From Chloroflexota bacterium (GTDB lineage Bacteria; Chloroflexota; Dehalococcoidia; UBA3495), in contig JACZRM010000143.1 in assembly GCA_022576105.1 (NCBI GenBank), positions 1-5,276 of the forward strand: a DNA stretch of 5,276 nucleotides, given 5' to 3'. Position 1 is the first letter of the stretch. Each line of letters opens with the position of its first letter. Made by a program: the position numbers and the translations under genes. The notes under the pieces are model-generated. The model made no database searches. It saw only the letters and a program-made list of their open reading frames with translations, and was not told the origin of the DNA. Shown here piece by piece: positions 1 through 5,177 of the stretch.

Positions 1-359
1 GGATGAGAATCCAGGAGTCGCATCAGCAATCCTACTACCAAAGTCCCGACGTGCTGTCGCTGCGGGAACGCATTGAAATACGGGCCGTGGAAGGCTGGCC
101 GAGGAGGGGGGACGAGCGCTACCGCGCGGTGGTCACGGTCACTCTGAAGGATGGCCGGAAGCTCCAGAAGGAGAGTCTCTGGAGACGGATGACCGAAGAA
201 GAACTGGACACTAAGTTTTCCTATCTGGTGGGCCTGCGGGCTGGGGAGGCCAAGGCCCACGAACTGGCCGGGGTGCTGAAACACTTGGATACAGCGAGCA
301 ACGTGGCCGATGTAATGGCCCAGCTAGAGCTTCCCGAGGCCAGTCTGGACCAAGTCTAG
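1..359 (+). CDS. MmgE/PrpD-family protein, C-terminal part (5' end outside window)
   Basis: The reading frame is open from the left edge to TAG at 357-359, so the gene almost certainly starts upstream; the ATG at position 3 is probably internal. The visible 118 residues match the C-terminal domain of the MmgE/PrpD family (2-methylcitrate dehydratase, cis-aconitate decarboxylase and relatives). They show a strand with the family's VTVTLKDGR turn (about residues 43-52), then a TEEELDTKF segment equivalent to the usual 'deel..KF' helix, then a helical tail ending in a leucine-rich segment. The catalytic N-terminal all-helical domain is not in the window, so substrate cannot be judged. Many bacteria carry several such paralogues in catabolic clusters, so the specific 2-methylcitrate role should not be assumed. 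No neighbour follows closely on the same strand, so it is probably the last gene of its transcript. Confidence 0.75.
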   Translation, partial: MRIQESHQQSYYQSPDVLSLRERIEIRAVEGWPRRGDERYRAVVTVTLKDGRKLQKESLWRRMTEEELDTKFSYLVGLRAGEAKAHELAGVLKHLDTASNVADVMAQLELPEASLDQV

Positions 360-886
360 GGTCGGTGACCGGCGACCGCTACTCTGGTCGGTGGCGAGCA
401 GCCCAGGAAGCGCAGCTTGACCAGGGTTGTCGCCTCACCGATGCAGCCATCTGGGGCAGGTACGAGAGTACCAGCCGGGGGTACCGTCGGCGGGGTTCAG
501 GCGCGGGCGGCCTTACGCGGTATCAAGCCCGCCGGGGCTAGTTTCCCAAGCTAGAGGTTGGCGAGCCGCCAGAGCTGCTCTTTACGGTGACATATTGCGG
601 GTTGCCCCAGTCCAATCTGCTGCGGTACTCCACACCACTGCGGTTCTCCAGGGTGCTAATCATTTCGCCACTGGATGTGACATAGACCTCGAGGGCGGCA
701 AAAGCGTCACTGCTGGACGAGTCTTTGGCCATCTCCCCCGAGTTGAGCCTGCGCCTCCTGAAGGAGCGGGTGCTGTCCCAGCGTAATATTCTGAAGGTGG
801 AGCTCCACGTAGCAAAAAAGGGACGATTGTTTGACGCTATAGTTCAAACGAGATTAGTTGGAGGGTAGCCACTAAAAAGGCTACGG
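360..886. other. Intergenic stretch with no convincing gene
   Basis: About 530 bases lie between the MmgE/PrpD stop and the end of the leftward phosphatase-like gene. Open frames exist on both strands (427-786 +, 538-732 -), but none has a clear ribosome site or a family I recognise. Frame 362-868 (+) is interrupted only by two TAG codons (539-541, 683-685) and could be a decayed gene. The leftward 64-codon frame 538-732 has a protein-like composition but an uncertain start. A small hairpin GGTAC-GAGA-GTACC lies at 459-472. I see no tRNA, rRNA or CRISPR here. Confidence 0.5.
865..884. repeat. Short inverted repeat after the phosphatase-like gene
   Basis: GTAGCC (865-870) and GGCTAC (879-884) are perfect 6-base arms around an 8-base loop. 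The repeat lies 2 bases beyond the stop codon of the leftward gene ending at 887. In the leftward transcript the T-run falls in the loop and not after the stem, so it is not a classical rho-independent terminator. It may still protect or end the messenger. Confidence 0.35.
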
Positions 887-1321
887 TCAGCCGATTTCTC
901 GGACCAGGTCAGAAACACGTTGCTTAATTTGGTCTCTTACATCCCGTACGAACTCATAACCTGCCTCTAGGGTGTCTTGAAGATCCCAAAATACCACTTT
1001 CTCATTGGCAAGCAGGTAGTCCGGAAGCGTATCTTTGTCAGCCATGACAATTACCTTATCCGCTGTATCGACCATTGCAGTGGTCACCTGCCTTCTGGTA
1101 GCGCCGGACAAATCAATTCGTTCTTCCGACATAAGTCGTAAAACGACCACGGAGACTCCCCGCGCGGCGGCCTCTTCTACGACCTCTTGGAGTGTTTGAC
1201 CTTCTTGCTGGTGCACCCTCGTACCAGCGCATTCCGCATGGTTCGTTGATAGATGGTTAAACAAAGTTTTGGCTATTTGACTTCGAGTGATATTGCCATT
1301 ACAAACAAAAAGGACTTCCAT
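887..1321 (-). CDS. Low-molecular-weight protein tyrosine phosphatase / arsenate reductase-like protein
   Basis: This 144-residue cytoplasmic protein has the usual length for the LMW-PTPase/ArsC-thioredoxin fold. The N-terminal strand runs straight into the phosphate-binding loop C7-N-G-N-I-T-R13-S14, a C-x5-R-S signature with Cys7 as nucleophile. RSQ after the loop resembles thioredoxin-linked ArsC proteins. Next come the 'aGT' turn (33-34), DLSG (70-73), the strand VIVMADKD (90-97), and FWDLQDT (111-117), which stands where the family has its W...DP general-acid loop. Asp116 is followed by Thr and not Pro, and Thr12 replaces the second loop cysteine common in LMW-PTPases. The ATG at 1321 has AGGAGAG about 6 bases upstream. 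No arsenic-resistance partners are visible, so phosphatase versus arsenate reductase is open; the fold assignment is firm. Confidence 0.8.
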   Translation of the reverse strand: MEVLFVCNGNITRSQIAKTLFNHLSTNHAECAGTRVHQQEGQTLQEVVEEAAARGVSVVVLRLMSEERIDLSGATRRQVTTAMVDTADKVIVMADKDTLPDYLLANEKVVFWDLQDTLEAGYEFVRDVRDQIKQRVSDLVREIG

Positions 1322-1377
1322 GATTCTCTCCTGAGTCGAGTAGATTTCAGACTCTTGGTGAGTTCTTCAAGAGCCAC

Positions 1378-1761
1378 TGACCTTCCCCCTAAAGTTATAC
1401 CACGGATAATGAGAGTTCGTGCTGTTGGCGGAAGGTCTCAGGAGCCAGGTAACCCAATGAACTGTGGGGTCGGGCCAGGTTGTGGTCTTTCCGCCATTCT
1501 TCGATCATCCTCCCTGCCTCCTGCAGGTCGCTGAACCATTGTCCGTTCAGGCATTCATCCCGAAACTTGCCGTTGAAGCTCTCAATGTAGGCATTCTGCC
1601 TGGGTTTGCCCGGATCAATGAAGTGCAGTTTCACTCCTCTTTGCTGGGCCCAGCAGGGCATCGCCTTGCTGGTGAACTCCGGTCCGTTGTCCATTACCAA
1701 TACCTGGGGCAGACCGGTGGGATCTGCCAGCCTGTCCAGCACCCGGGTCACCACCACGTTC
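1378..1761 (-). mobile_element. IS3-family insertion sequence remnant (3' half)
   Basis: The segment contains the C-terminal half of an IS3-family OrfB transposase. Just beyond its stop is TGACCTTCCCCCT (1378-1390, read inward), which resembles the terminal inverted repeats of IS3-type elements. The opposite end, orfA and the first half of orfB are missing. The inner boundary falls near 1761, where the reading frame changes from nuclease-like to transposase-like residues. No second copy of the terminal repeat and no target duplication is visible, so the element is a dead fragment left by deletion or recombination. Confidence 0.7.
1395..1760 (-). pseudogene. IS3-family transposase OrfB, C-terminal fragment
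   Basis: About 120 codons of the integrase (rve) catalytic domain are preserved. They include the second catalytic Asp in MDNGPEF (Asp codon 1689-1691), then PGKPRQNAYIESFNGKFRDECL with the catalytic Glu (codon 1581-1583), and the closing RPHSSLGY...PETF motif typical of IS3 OrfB. The first catalytic Asp, the HTH region and orfA are absent, so the product cannot transpose. The frame has no internal stop and is fused in frame to the upstream nuclease fragment. A stable fusion peptide is possible, but a function is unlikely. The stop is TAA at 1395-1397. The missing N-terminal half is not elsewhere in the window. Confidence 0.8.
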
Positions 1762-2184
1762 CGATGCTGCCCGTCGCGGGTCCATGCCTCGGCCAACCCT
1801 TCCCTCACCAGCATTTCATCAATGCTTTCGCCATCCATCGTGTAGACGTAGTAGAGAATTCGGTCGAGGCCATCTCCTTGCCTGGGGTCGAACTCTACCA
1901 GCACCGCCGGACCAGCCAATTCTTTGAAGCGCTCCGTAGCGTCACACGCCCCGTTCCGGAGTGTCCACGCCGAAGAGCCGGACGCGCAAGTTGGAGGAGG
2001 CAAAAGTGTTCCCTGCGATGACCCGATGCACCGGTATTGAAGAGCAATCCCTGCAGCAAATGATGGTGGAGCAGCCAAAGAGGTCCAGCGTCGGCTCTGG
2101 CGTTGGAAAGTCGGCGGTCAGCGTGCAAGGCTTGGCAGCAGGGGCAGCACACACTATTCCTTTGATGCCAAGCCCCCGATTCAT
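1761..2184 (-). pseudogene. Staphylococcal-nuclease-like (thermonuclease) gene, frameshifted and truncated
   Basis: Two reading frames together give an SNase domain. The upstream frame, starting plausibly at ATG 2182-2184, has a short possible export leader, a PTPEPT-type linker, then VHRVIAGNTF and VRLFGVDTPERG, the family's 'viDGDT' and 'vRl.gvDtPE' motifs. It stops at TGA around 1944. The other frame picks up at about 1949 with ATERFKELAG, then GLDRILYYVY, which carries the Arg equivalent to Arg87 of the S. aureus enzyme, and LVREGLAEAW. It then runs into transposase at about 1761, so the C-terminal helix is lost. The Asp residues of DGD are replaced (AGN), removing a calcium ligand. Frameshift, lost active-site Asp and truncation together mark a dead gene. 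Confidence 0.7.
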
Positions 2185-2238
2185 CCTTTTTCTTCTTACC
2201 CTGGCGAATGCTCGCTTTATACAAAGCATTTCTAGTTT

Positions 2239-2296
2239 AAAAACCAATAACCCCTCTGGGAACCGGTCAATGCACGGTTCCCAGAGGAGCTATTGG
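2239..2296 (-). terminator. Rho-independent terminator of the CMD-like operon
   Basis: Perfect 13-base arms CCTCTGGGAACCG (2253-2265) and CGGTTCCCAGAGG (2275-2287) enclose a 9-base loop. Outer arms CCAATA (2244-2249) and TATTGG (2291-2296) extend the stem across a small internal loop. In the leftward direction the stem is followed directly by TTTTT (complement of 2239-2243). It lies 34 bases after the stop of the leftward gene ending at 2331. Confidence 0.85.
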
Positions 2297-2330
2297 CCTC
2301 TGAGATAACGAGTCTCTCCTAGTCAGGAAA

Positions 2331-2762
2331 TCAACTAGCCGGAACAGAATCGCTTGTTAACTCCACGATGCGAAAGACCGTGGGGAAGTCCGGCAGGAAG
2401 ACCATACGCCACGCTTCCAGCCCGGTCTGATACGCTTCAGCCGCGCCACCCCATCGAGCCGCCTTAACAATGCGTTCGTAAAGATGCTCTTTGCTGGCTC
2501 CACACTGATGGGCCATATGGACATGGATGGCGATATGGCCTGCGGCCTTTCCTGCGCCGACGTAGACCATCATTCTGTGCAGCTCCTCTCGCATGCGCTC
2601 CTGGCGGGTCATCTTGCCGTGTTCGGCCTCCCAGCGGTCGTTCCGAGCCTTAAGTGCATCCGGGTCCATCTCAGCCAAGAGCGCGTGATAGCCAACCGCG
2701 AACCCGCTTATTTCAGTAACCCTTTTCAACTCCCTTTGCTTTTCCTCTTCGGTCCAAGCCAT
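2331..2762 (-). CDS. Carboxymuconolactone decarboxylase (CMD/AhpD-like) family protein, paralogue A
   Basis: This is a 143-residue all-helical protein. Its core, GKAAGHIAIHVHMAHQCGAS (residues 71-90), followed by ER (96-97) and WGG (104-106), fits the CMD fold, where a histidine-rich helix is followed by 'Ga...Ei.e....a...gG'. His76, His80, His82, His85 and Cys87 cluster in this helix. The CxxC pair of true AhpD peroxidase partners is absent, so a peroxidase role is unsupported. Family members include decarboxylases and thiol oxidoreductases, and the substrate is unknown. The start at ATG 2762 has AAGGAG 7 bases upstream. It lies 46 bases after the stop of its paralogue on the same strand, to which it is about 69% identical by hand alignment, and is followed by a strong terminator, so the two form an operon. 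Confidence 0.75.
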   Translation of the reverse strand: MAWTEEEKQRELKRVTEISGFAVGYHALLAEMDPDALKARNDRWEAEHGKMTRQERMREELHRMMVYVGAGKAAGHIAIHVHMAHQCGASKEHLYERIVKAARWGGAAEAYQTGLEAWRMVFLPDFPTVFRIVELTSDSVPAS

Positions 2763-2808
2763 GGTTCAACTCCTTAAAGTAATTTTGCGTAGTGCCTCAA
2801 ATGGGAAG

Positions 2809-3243
2809 TTATGCAGCAGGAACCGAATCGCTGGTTAACTCAACGATCTGCGTCGGGGAGACCGACGGGAGGTCCGGCCTGAAAACTATGCGCCAGGCCT
2901 CCAGCGCACCCTGACTGGTTTCGGGGGCTCCGCCCCATTGAGACGCTTTTTGCAAACGCTCCAAAATGTACTCTTGCGAGGCACCACACTGGTGGGCCAT
3001 ATGAACGTGAATGGCGATATGGGCCGGCGCTTTTCCTGCGCCAACATAAACCATGGCTCGTTGCAGCTCTTCCTCCATGCGCTCTTCCCGGGTCATGTGG
3101 CCGTACTCGGCCTCCCACTGTTCGTTGCGAGCCTTAAGGGTATCAAAGGCCACTTCGGCCAAGACGTCGTGCGCAGTGACCCGAAAGCCGCTGATTCTCG
3201 TAACTCTTTCTTTCTCTGCTTGCTTTTCCGCTTCGGTTGGCAT
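2809..3243 (-). CDS. Carboxymuconolactone decarboxylase (CMD/AhpD-like) family protein, paralogue B
   Basis: This protein has 144 residues when started at ATG 3241-3243, which has AAGGAG 8 bases upstream. A GTG ten codons earlier (3271-3273) lacks such a site. It is the first gene of the leftward pair. The sequence parallels paralogue A: a charged N-terminal helix, a KARN..WEAE..HMTREERM segment, MVYVGAGKA, the His-rich HIAIHVHMAHQCGAS core, WGG, and an unusual tail IVELTSDSVPA that is almost identical in both copies. Three extra residues precede that tail. Conserved histidines and the single core cysteine suggest both share chemistry and may form a mixed oligomer, since CMD proteins usually assemble as trimers or hexamers. 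It is transcribed from the divergent control region shared with the selenoprotein operon. Substrate unknown. Confidence 0.75.
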   Translation of the reverse strand: MPTEAEKQAEKERVTRISGFRVTAHDVLAEVAFDTLKARNEQWEAEYGHMTREERMEEELQRAMVYVGAGKAPAHIAIHVHMAHQCGASQEYILERLQKASQWGGAPETSQGALEAWRIVFRPDLPSVSPTQIVELTSDSVPAA

Positions 3244-3251
3244 AGTTTTCA

Positions 3252-3257
3252 CTCCTT
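3252..3257 (-). promoter_or_regulatory. Ribosome binding site fixing the start of paralogue B
   Basis: The minus strand reads AAGGAG here, 8 bases before ATG 3241-3243. No comparable site precedes the upstream in-frame GTG at 3271-3273, so the shorter 144-residue product is preferred. Confidence 0.75.
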
Positions 3258-3292
3258 CCAGTAACTTCAGCACGTTGGATCTGTCCTTTAAA

Positions 3293-3343
3293 TGACACCT
3301 CCTCCTTGGCAGACTTTATGACACAAACCTAAGGGAGGTGTCA
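3293..3343. repeat. TGACACCTCC inverted repeat spanning the CMD operon promoter (candidate operator)
   Basis: TGACACCTCC (3293-3302) and its exact reverse complement GGAGGTGTCA (3334-3343) are 31 bases apart. A further TGACAC sits at 3319-3324, and a fourth copy at 3388-3393. One arm overlaps the -35 box of the leftward promoter, and the other lies near the expected start of transcription. This arrangement fits binding of a dimeric regulator at two or more sites. Confidence 0.5.
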
Positions 3344-3344
3344 A
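3315..3344 (-). promoter_or_regulatory. Probable sigma70-type promoter of the CMD-like operon
   Basis: On the minus strand a perfect TTGACA (-35; complement of 3339-3344) is followed after 18 bases by CATAAA (-10; complement of 3315-3320, 4 of 6 consensus). It would give a 5' leader of about 65 bases before the ATG at 3243. Confidence 0.6.
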
Positions 3345-3403
3345 CCAGGAGGCGCACCATTACATTGACCGAAATCGACCCTTTGTTTGACACCCTATAG
3401 TAG

Positions 3404-3419
3404 GCAGGGAGGTCCCTGC
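3404..3419. repeat. 16-bp dyad GCAGGGA-GG-TCCCTGC (candidate operator)
   Basis: Seven-base perfect arms (3404-3410 and 3413-3419) flank a central GG in the middle of the divergent intergenic region, about 40 bases upstream of the rightward -35 box. A short, nearly uninterrupted dyad at this place is typical of a regulator site. A two-base loop makes an RNA hairpin less likely. Confidence 0.4.
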
Positions 3420-3457
3420 GCCACGTGAGCGGGACAATTTAGCGAATTGGTTGGCGG

Positions 3458-3486
3458 TTGACGCGCTCGTTGCATCCTTCTATAGT
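3458..3486 (+). promoter_or_regulatory. Probable sigma70-type promoter of the selenoprotein operon
   Basis: TTGACG (3458-3463) and TATAGT (3481-3486) are separated by exactly 17 bases, each differing from consensus by one base. Transcription would start near 3492-3494, giving a leader of about 40 bases before ATG 3532. This argues against using any start codon upstream of 3490 for the next gene. Confidence 0.75.
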
Positions 3487-3510
3487 TCGAGACATCCCAG
3501 AGGGTCGAAC
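3485..3510 (+). promoter_or_regulatory. Dyad at the transcription start / leader hairpin
   Basis: GTTCGA (3485-3490) and TCGAAC (3505-3510) are perfect inverted arms, with an inner CCC/GGG pairing (3496-3498 with 3502-3504). The dyad overlaps the end of the -10 box and the predicted start of transcription, a common place for a repressor site. Only part of it would be transcribed, so a DNA operator is more likely than an RNA element. Confidence 0.4.
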
Positions 3511-3517
3511 GTCCGAC

Positions 3518-3523
3518 AAGGAG
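3518..3523 (+). promoter_or_regulatory. Ribosome binding site fixing the selenoprotein start
   Basis: AAGGAG lies 8 bases before ATG 3532-3534. Longer readings of this frame, starting near 3451, would begin within or before the promoter and lack such a site. Confidence 0.8.
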
Positions 3524-3531
3524 AAATCGGA

Positions 3532-4089
3532 ATGGTGGCAACTAACGTGACAACAGTGCTTCATCCCGCTGCTGAAGAAATTTCGGAAGGCTACGAATTG
3601 GCACCCCGGTTGGGCCAACTTAAGGGGATGACGGTTGGCTTGATCGATAATCACAAGAAAAACTCTGACGTTTATCTGGATGAACTGGAACGTTTATTGA
3701 AGGAAGAGTTTGGCGTTGCTCAGGTGAGGCGCTACCGGAAGATTAGCCAAAGCATGCCCTCACCGGAGGAGGTGCTGGATGAACTGGCGAAGGAATGTGA
3801 CGCCACAATTCACGCGGTGGCGGATTGAGGGTCTTGCACAGCGTGGGGTCTCCACGATGGAATTGAATCAGAGAAACGGGGCCGGCCAGCAGTCACGGTA
3901 ATCACCCACGCCTTTACTCGCGCCGCTCAGATGCGGGCCCAGGCGTTGGGAATGGTCGACCATCCGGTTACCGTGATCCAACATCCAATCGCAAGCAAAA
4001 CTAAAACCGAGATCGCGGTATTGGCGCAAAGTAGCATTAGCGAGATCGTTCAGGCTTTGCAATTACCGGACCGGGAGGCGACTCCATGA
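3532..4089 (+). CDS. UGSC-family selenoprotein (in-frame TGA at 3826-3828 read as selenocysteine)
   Basis: The protein has 185 residues if TGA 3826-3828 is decoded as Sec99. The first 98 residues show the family's N-terminal pattern: LKGMTVGLIDNHKKNSDVYLDELERLLKEEFG, an RRYRK strand end, then SPEEVLDELAKECDATIHAVAD. After the TGA the same frame gives G-S-C (residues 100-102), so the motif is U-G-S-C, which names this family. It continues through GIESEKRGRPAVTVITHAF and a GMVDHPVTVIQHP segment to TGA 4087-4089. The paired Sec99/Cys102 suggests a UxxC redox centre, as in thioredoxin-like selenoenzymes; the substrate is unknown. AAGGAG at 3518 fixes the start. The stop overlaps the next ATG by four bases (ATGA). 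Known homologues may have Cys in place of Sec. A disabled gene is the alternative, but the motif match and the downstream hairpin argue strongly against it. Confidence 0.85.
3826..3859 (+). promoter_or_regulatory. Candidate bacterial SECIS element (UGA plus hairpin)
   Basis: After TGA 3826-3828, CGTGG (3842-3846) and CCACG (3852-3856) form a perfect 5-bp stem with apical loop GGTCT (3847-3851). Two more pairs lie beyond a G-A mismatch (C3839-G3859, A3840-T3858). The loop begins 18 bases after the TGA. From memory, the E. coli fdhF SECIS also has GGUCU starting 18 bases after its UGA, which places the conserved loop G and U at the same positions (23 and 24). The bulged U17 of fdhF is C here, so the SelB contact would differ in detail. 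Confidence 0.7.
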
Positions 4090-5177
4090 GTAGCACGGAT
4101 GGAGGAGCCGGGGCTGCCGCTGTCGACAAACAAGATGGAGCCAGCCGGCTGCTCGTCGAAGGCTCCGTGGTAGATATTAACAGCTATTTCTACGAACAGG
4201 GGTGGACCGACGGCTTACCTGTCATTCCGCCTACGGAAGACCTGGTCCTCCATATGATTGAGGCTTGCTCGCTCCCCGCGAACAGAATCCTGGGACGGAT
4301 GCCTCCCTTGAACGGCACGGTGACTGCGGAAAAAGTAGCGATCAACACTGTAATGGCTGGATGCAAACCCGATTATATGCCAGTAGTGCTGGCGGCGGTT
4401 AAGGCGGTGTTGCAACCACAATTCAATGTCGGCTCGATCACGACTACCACCGGCGGCGCAGCCCCGGTATTGATCGTCAGCGGCCCCATTGCCAACCAGC
4501 TTGGAATCCACGGTGGAACAGGGGTCTTTGGTTCCGGCCACCAGGCCAACGCCACCATTGGCCGGGCTCTGCGTCTAACTATGCGGAACATGGGTGGGGC
4601 GAAGGCTGACACCATGGAAAAGTCTACCCACGGCTGGCCCGGTAAATACACTATGTGCTTCGCGGAGAATCAAGAAGCCAATCCCTGGGAGCCGCTCCAC
4701 GTGGACCTGGGATATCCGGCGGAGGTTAGCACCGTTACTGTGTCGGCGGCCCGGGGCATTCATACGATGGTCGAGGCCACCCGAGAGACCGGAGAGGGAG
4801 TTCTGGAGACATTGGTCGATTCAATGACCGCCGGCGGGATATCTGGATACTCCTATCAGGCCCGAGGGGCTTCTCCGGTGGTGGTCCTGGGGCCGGAACA
4901 CGCCGCTGAAATCGCTGCCGCCGGATTCGGGCGCAGGGACGTAAAGGAATACTTGTTTCAACGGGTCCGCATACCTCTGGGGCAATTGAAAGAGCGAGGG
5001 CACTGGGGATCACGCTCTTGGCCCGAGGAATGGGAAGACTACGGCGATGACTATGCGGTGCCATTGGTAACCGACCCGGAGCAATTCTTGCTGGTAGTTG
5101 CCGGAGGTGATGGCCGACATTCCTCCTGGTTCCCGGCGTGGTCAGCTACCCAGCGGGCGACGGAAATAATCCAGTAG
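4086..5177 (+). CDS. Conserved protein of unknown function, coupled partner of the UGSC selenoprotein
   Basis: The 363-residue protein has no signal peptide or membrane segment that I can see. ATG 4086 overlaps the selenoprotein stop as ATGA, and GGGAGG (4073-4078) lies 7 bases upstream, so the two are translationally coupled. Blocks that look strongly constrained are YEQGWTDGLPVIPPT (36-50), AINTVMAGCKPDYMPVVLAAV (85-105), ITTTTGG..PVLIVSGPIA (118-136), GSGHQANATIGRALRL (149-164), HGWPGKYTMCFAENQEANPWEPLHV (182-206), and the glycine-rich VVAGGDGRHSSW (337-348). Cysteines 61, 93 and 191 are candidate partners for a selenium-dependent exchange. I recall this sequence type occurring beside or fused to UGSC domains in bacteria, but I cannot name a reaction. 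The first 25 residues are low complexity and may be flexible. Confidence 0.8.
   Translation: MSSTDGGAGAAAVDKQDGASRLLVEGSVVDINSYFYEQGWTDGLPVIPPTEDLVLHMIEACSLPANRILGRMPPLNGTVTAEKVAINTVMAGCKPDYMPVVLAAVKAVLQPQFNVGSITTTTGGAAPVLIVSGPIANQLGIHGGTGVFGSGHQANATIGRALRLTMRNMGGAKADTMEKSTHGWPGKYTMCFAENQEANPWEPLHVDLGYPAEVSTVTVSAARGIHTMVEATRETGEGVLETLVDSMTAGGISGYSYQARGASPVVVLGPEHAAEIAAAGFGRRDVKEYLFQRVRIPLGQLKERGHWGSRSWPEEWEDYGDDYAVPLVTDPEQFLLVVAGGDGRHSSWFPAWSATQRATEIIQ

Noticed and set aside
1464..2021. A 185-residue rightward ORF
   Set aside because: It lies opposite the transposase and nuclease motifs, which are clear on the other strand.
1395..2078. A single intact 227-residue protein
   Set aside because: The residues split cleanly into a nuclease part and a transposase part, each truncated. 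The first 43 residues have no match to either, and the nuclease N-terminus is in another frame.
2245..2247. TTG start for the nuclease frame
   Set aside because: It lies inside the terminator stem. ATG 2182-2184 is a more reasonable start for the original gene.
3451..3828. A 125-residue ORF ending at the first TGA
   Set aside because: Its upstream start lies before the predicted promoter's -10 box and lacks a ribosome site, and its stop is the selenocysteine codon. The gene is better read as 3532-4089.
3829..4085. A 260-base non-coding gap, with a 64-residue leftward ORF at 3868-4062
   Set aside because: The plus frame through this gap is open and continues the UGSC protein. The leftward ORF is its antisense shadow.
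4215..5064. Several leftward ORFs opposite the 363-residue gene
   Set aside because: The plus frame has conserved-looking blocks, a ribosome site and operon coupling. The leftward frames are low-information shadows of GC-rich coding DNA.
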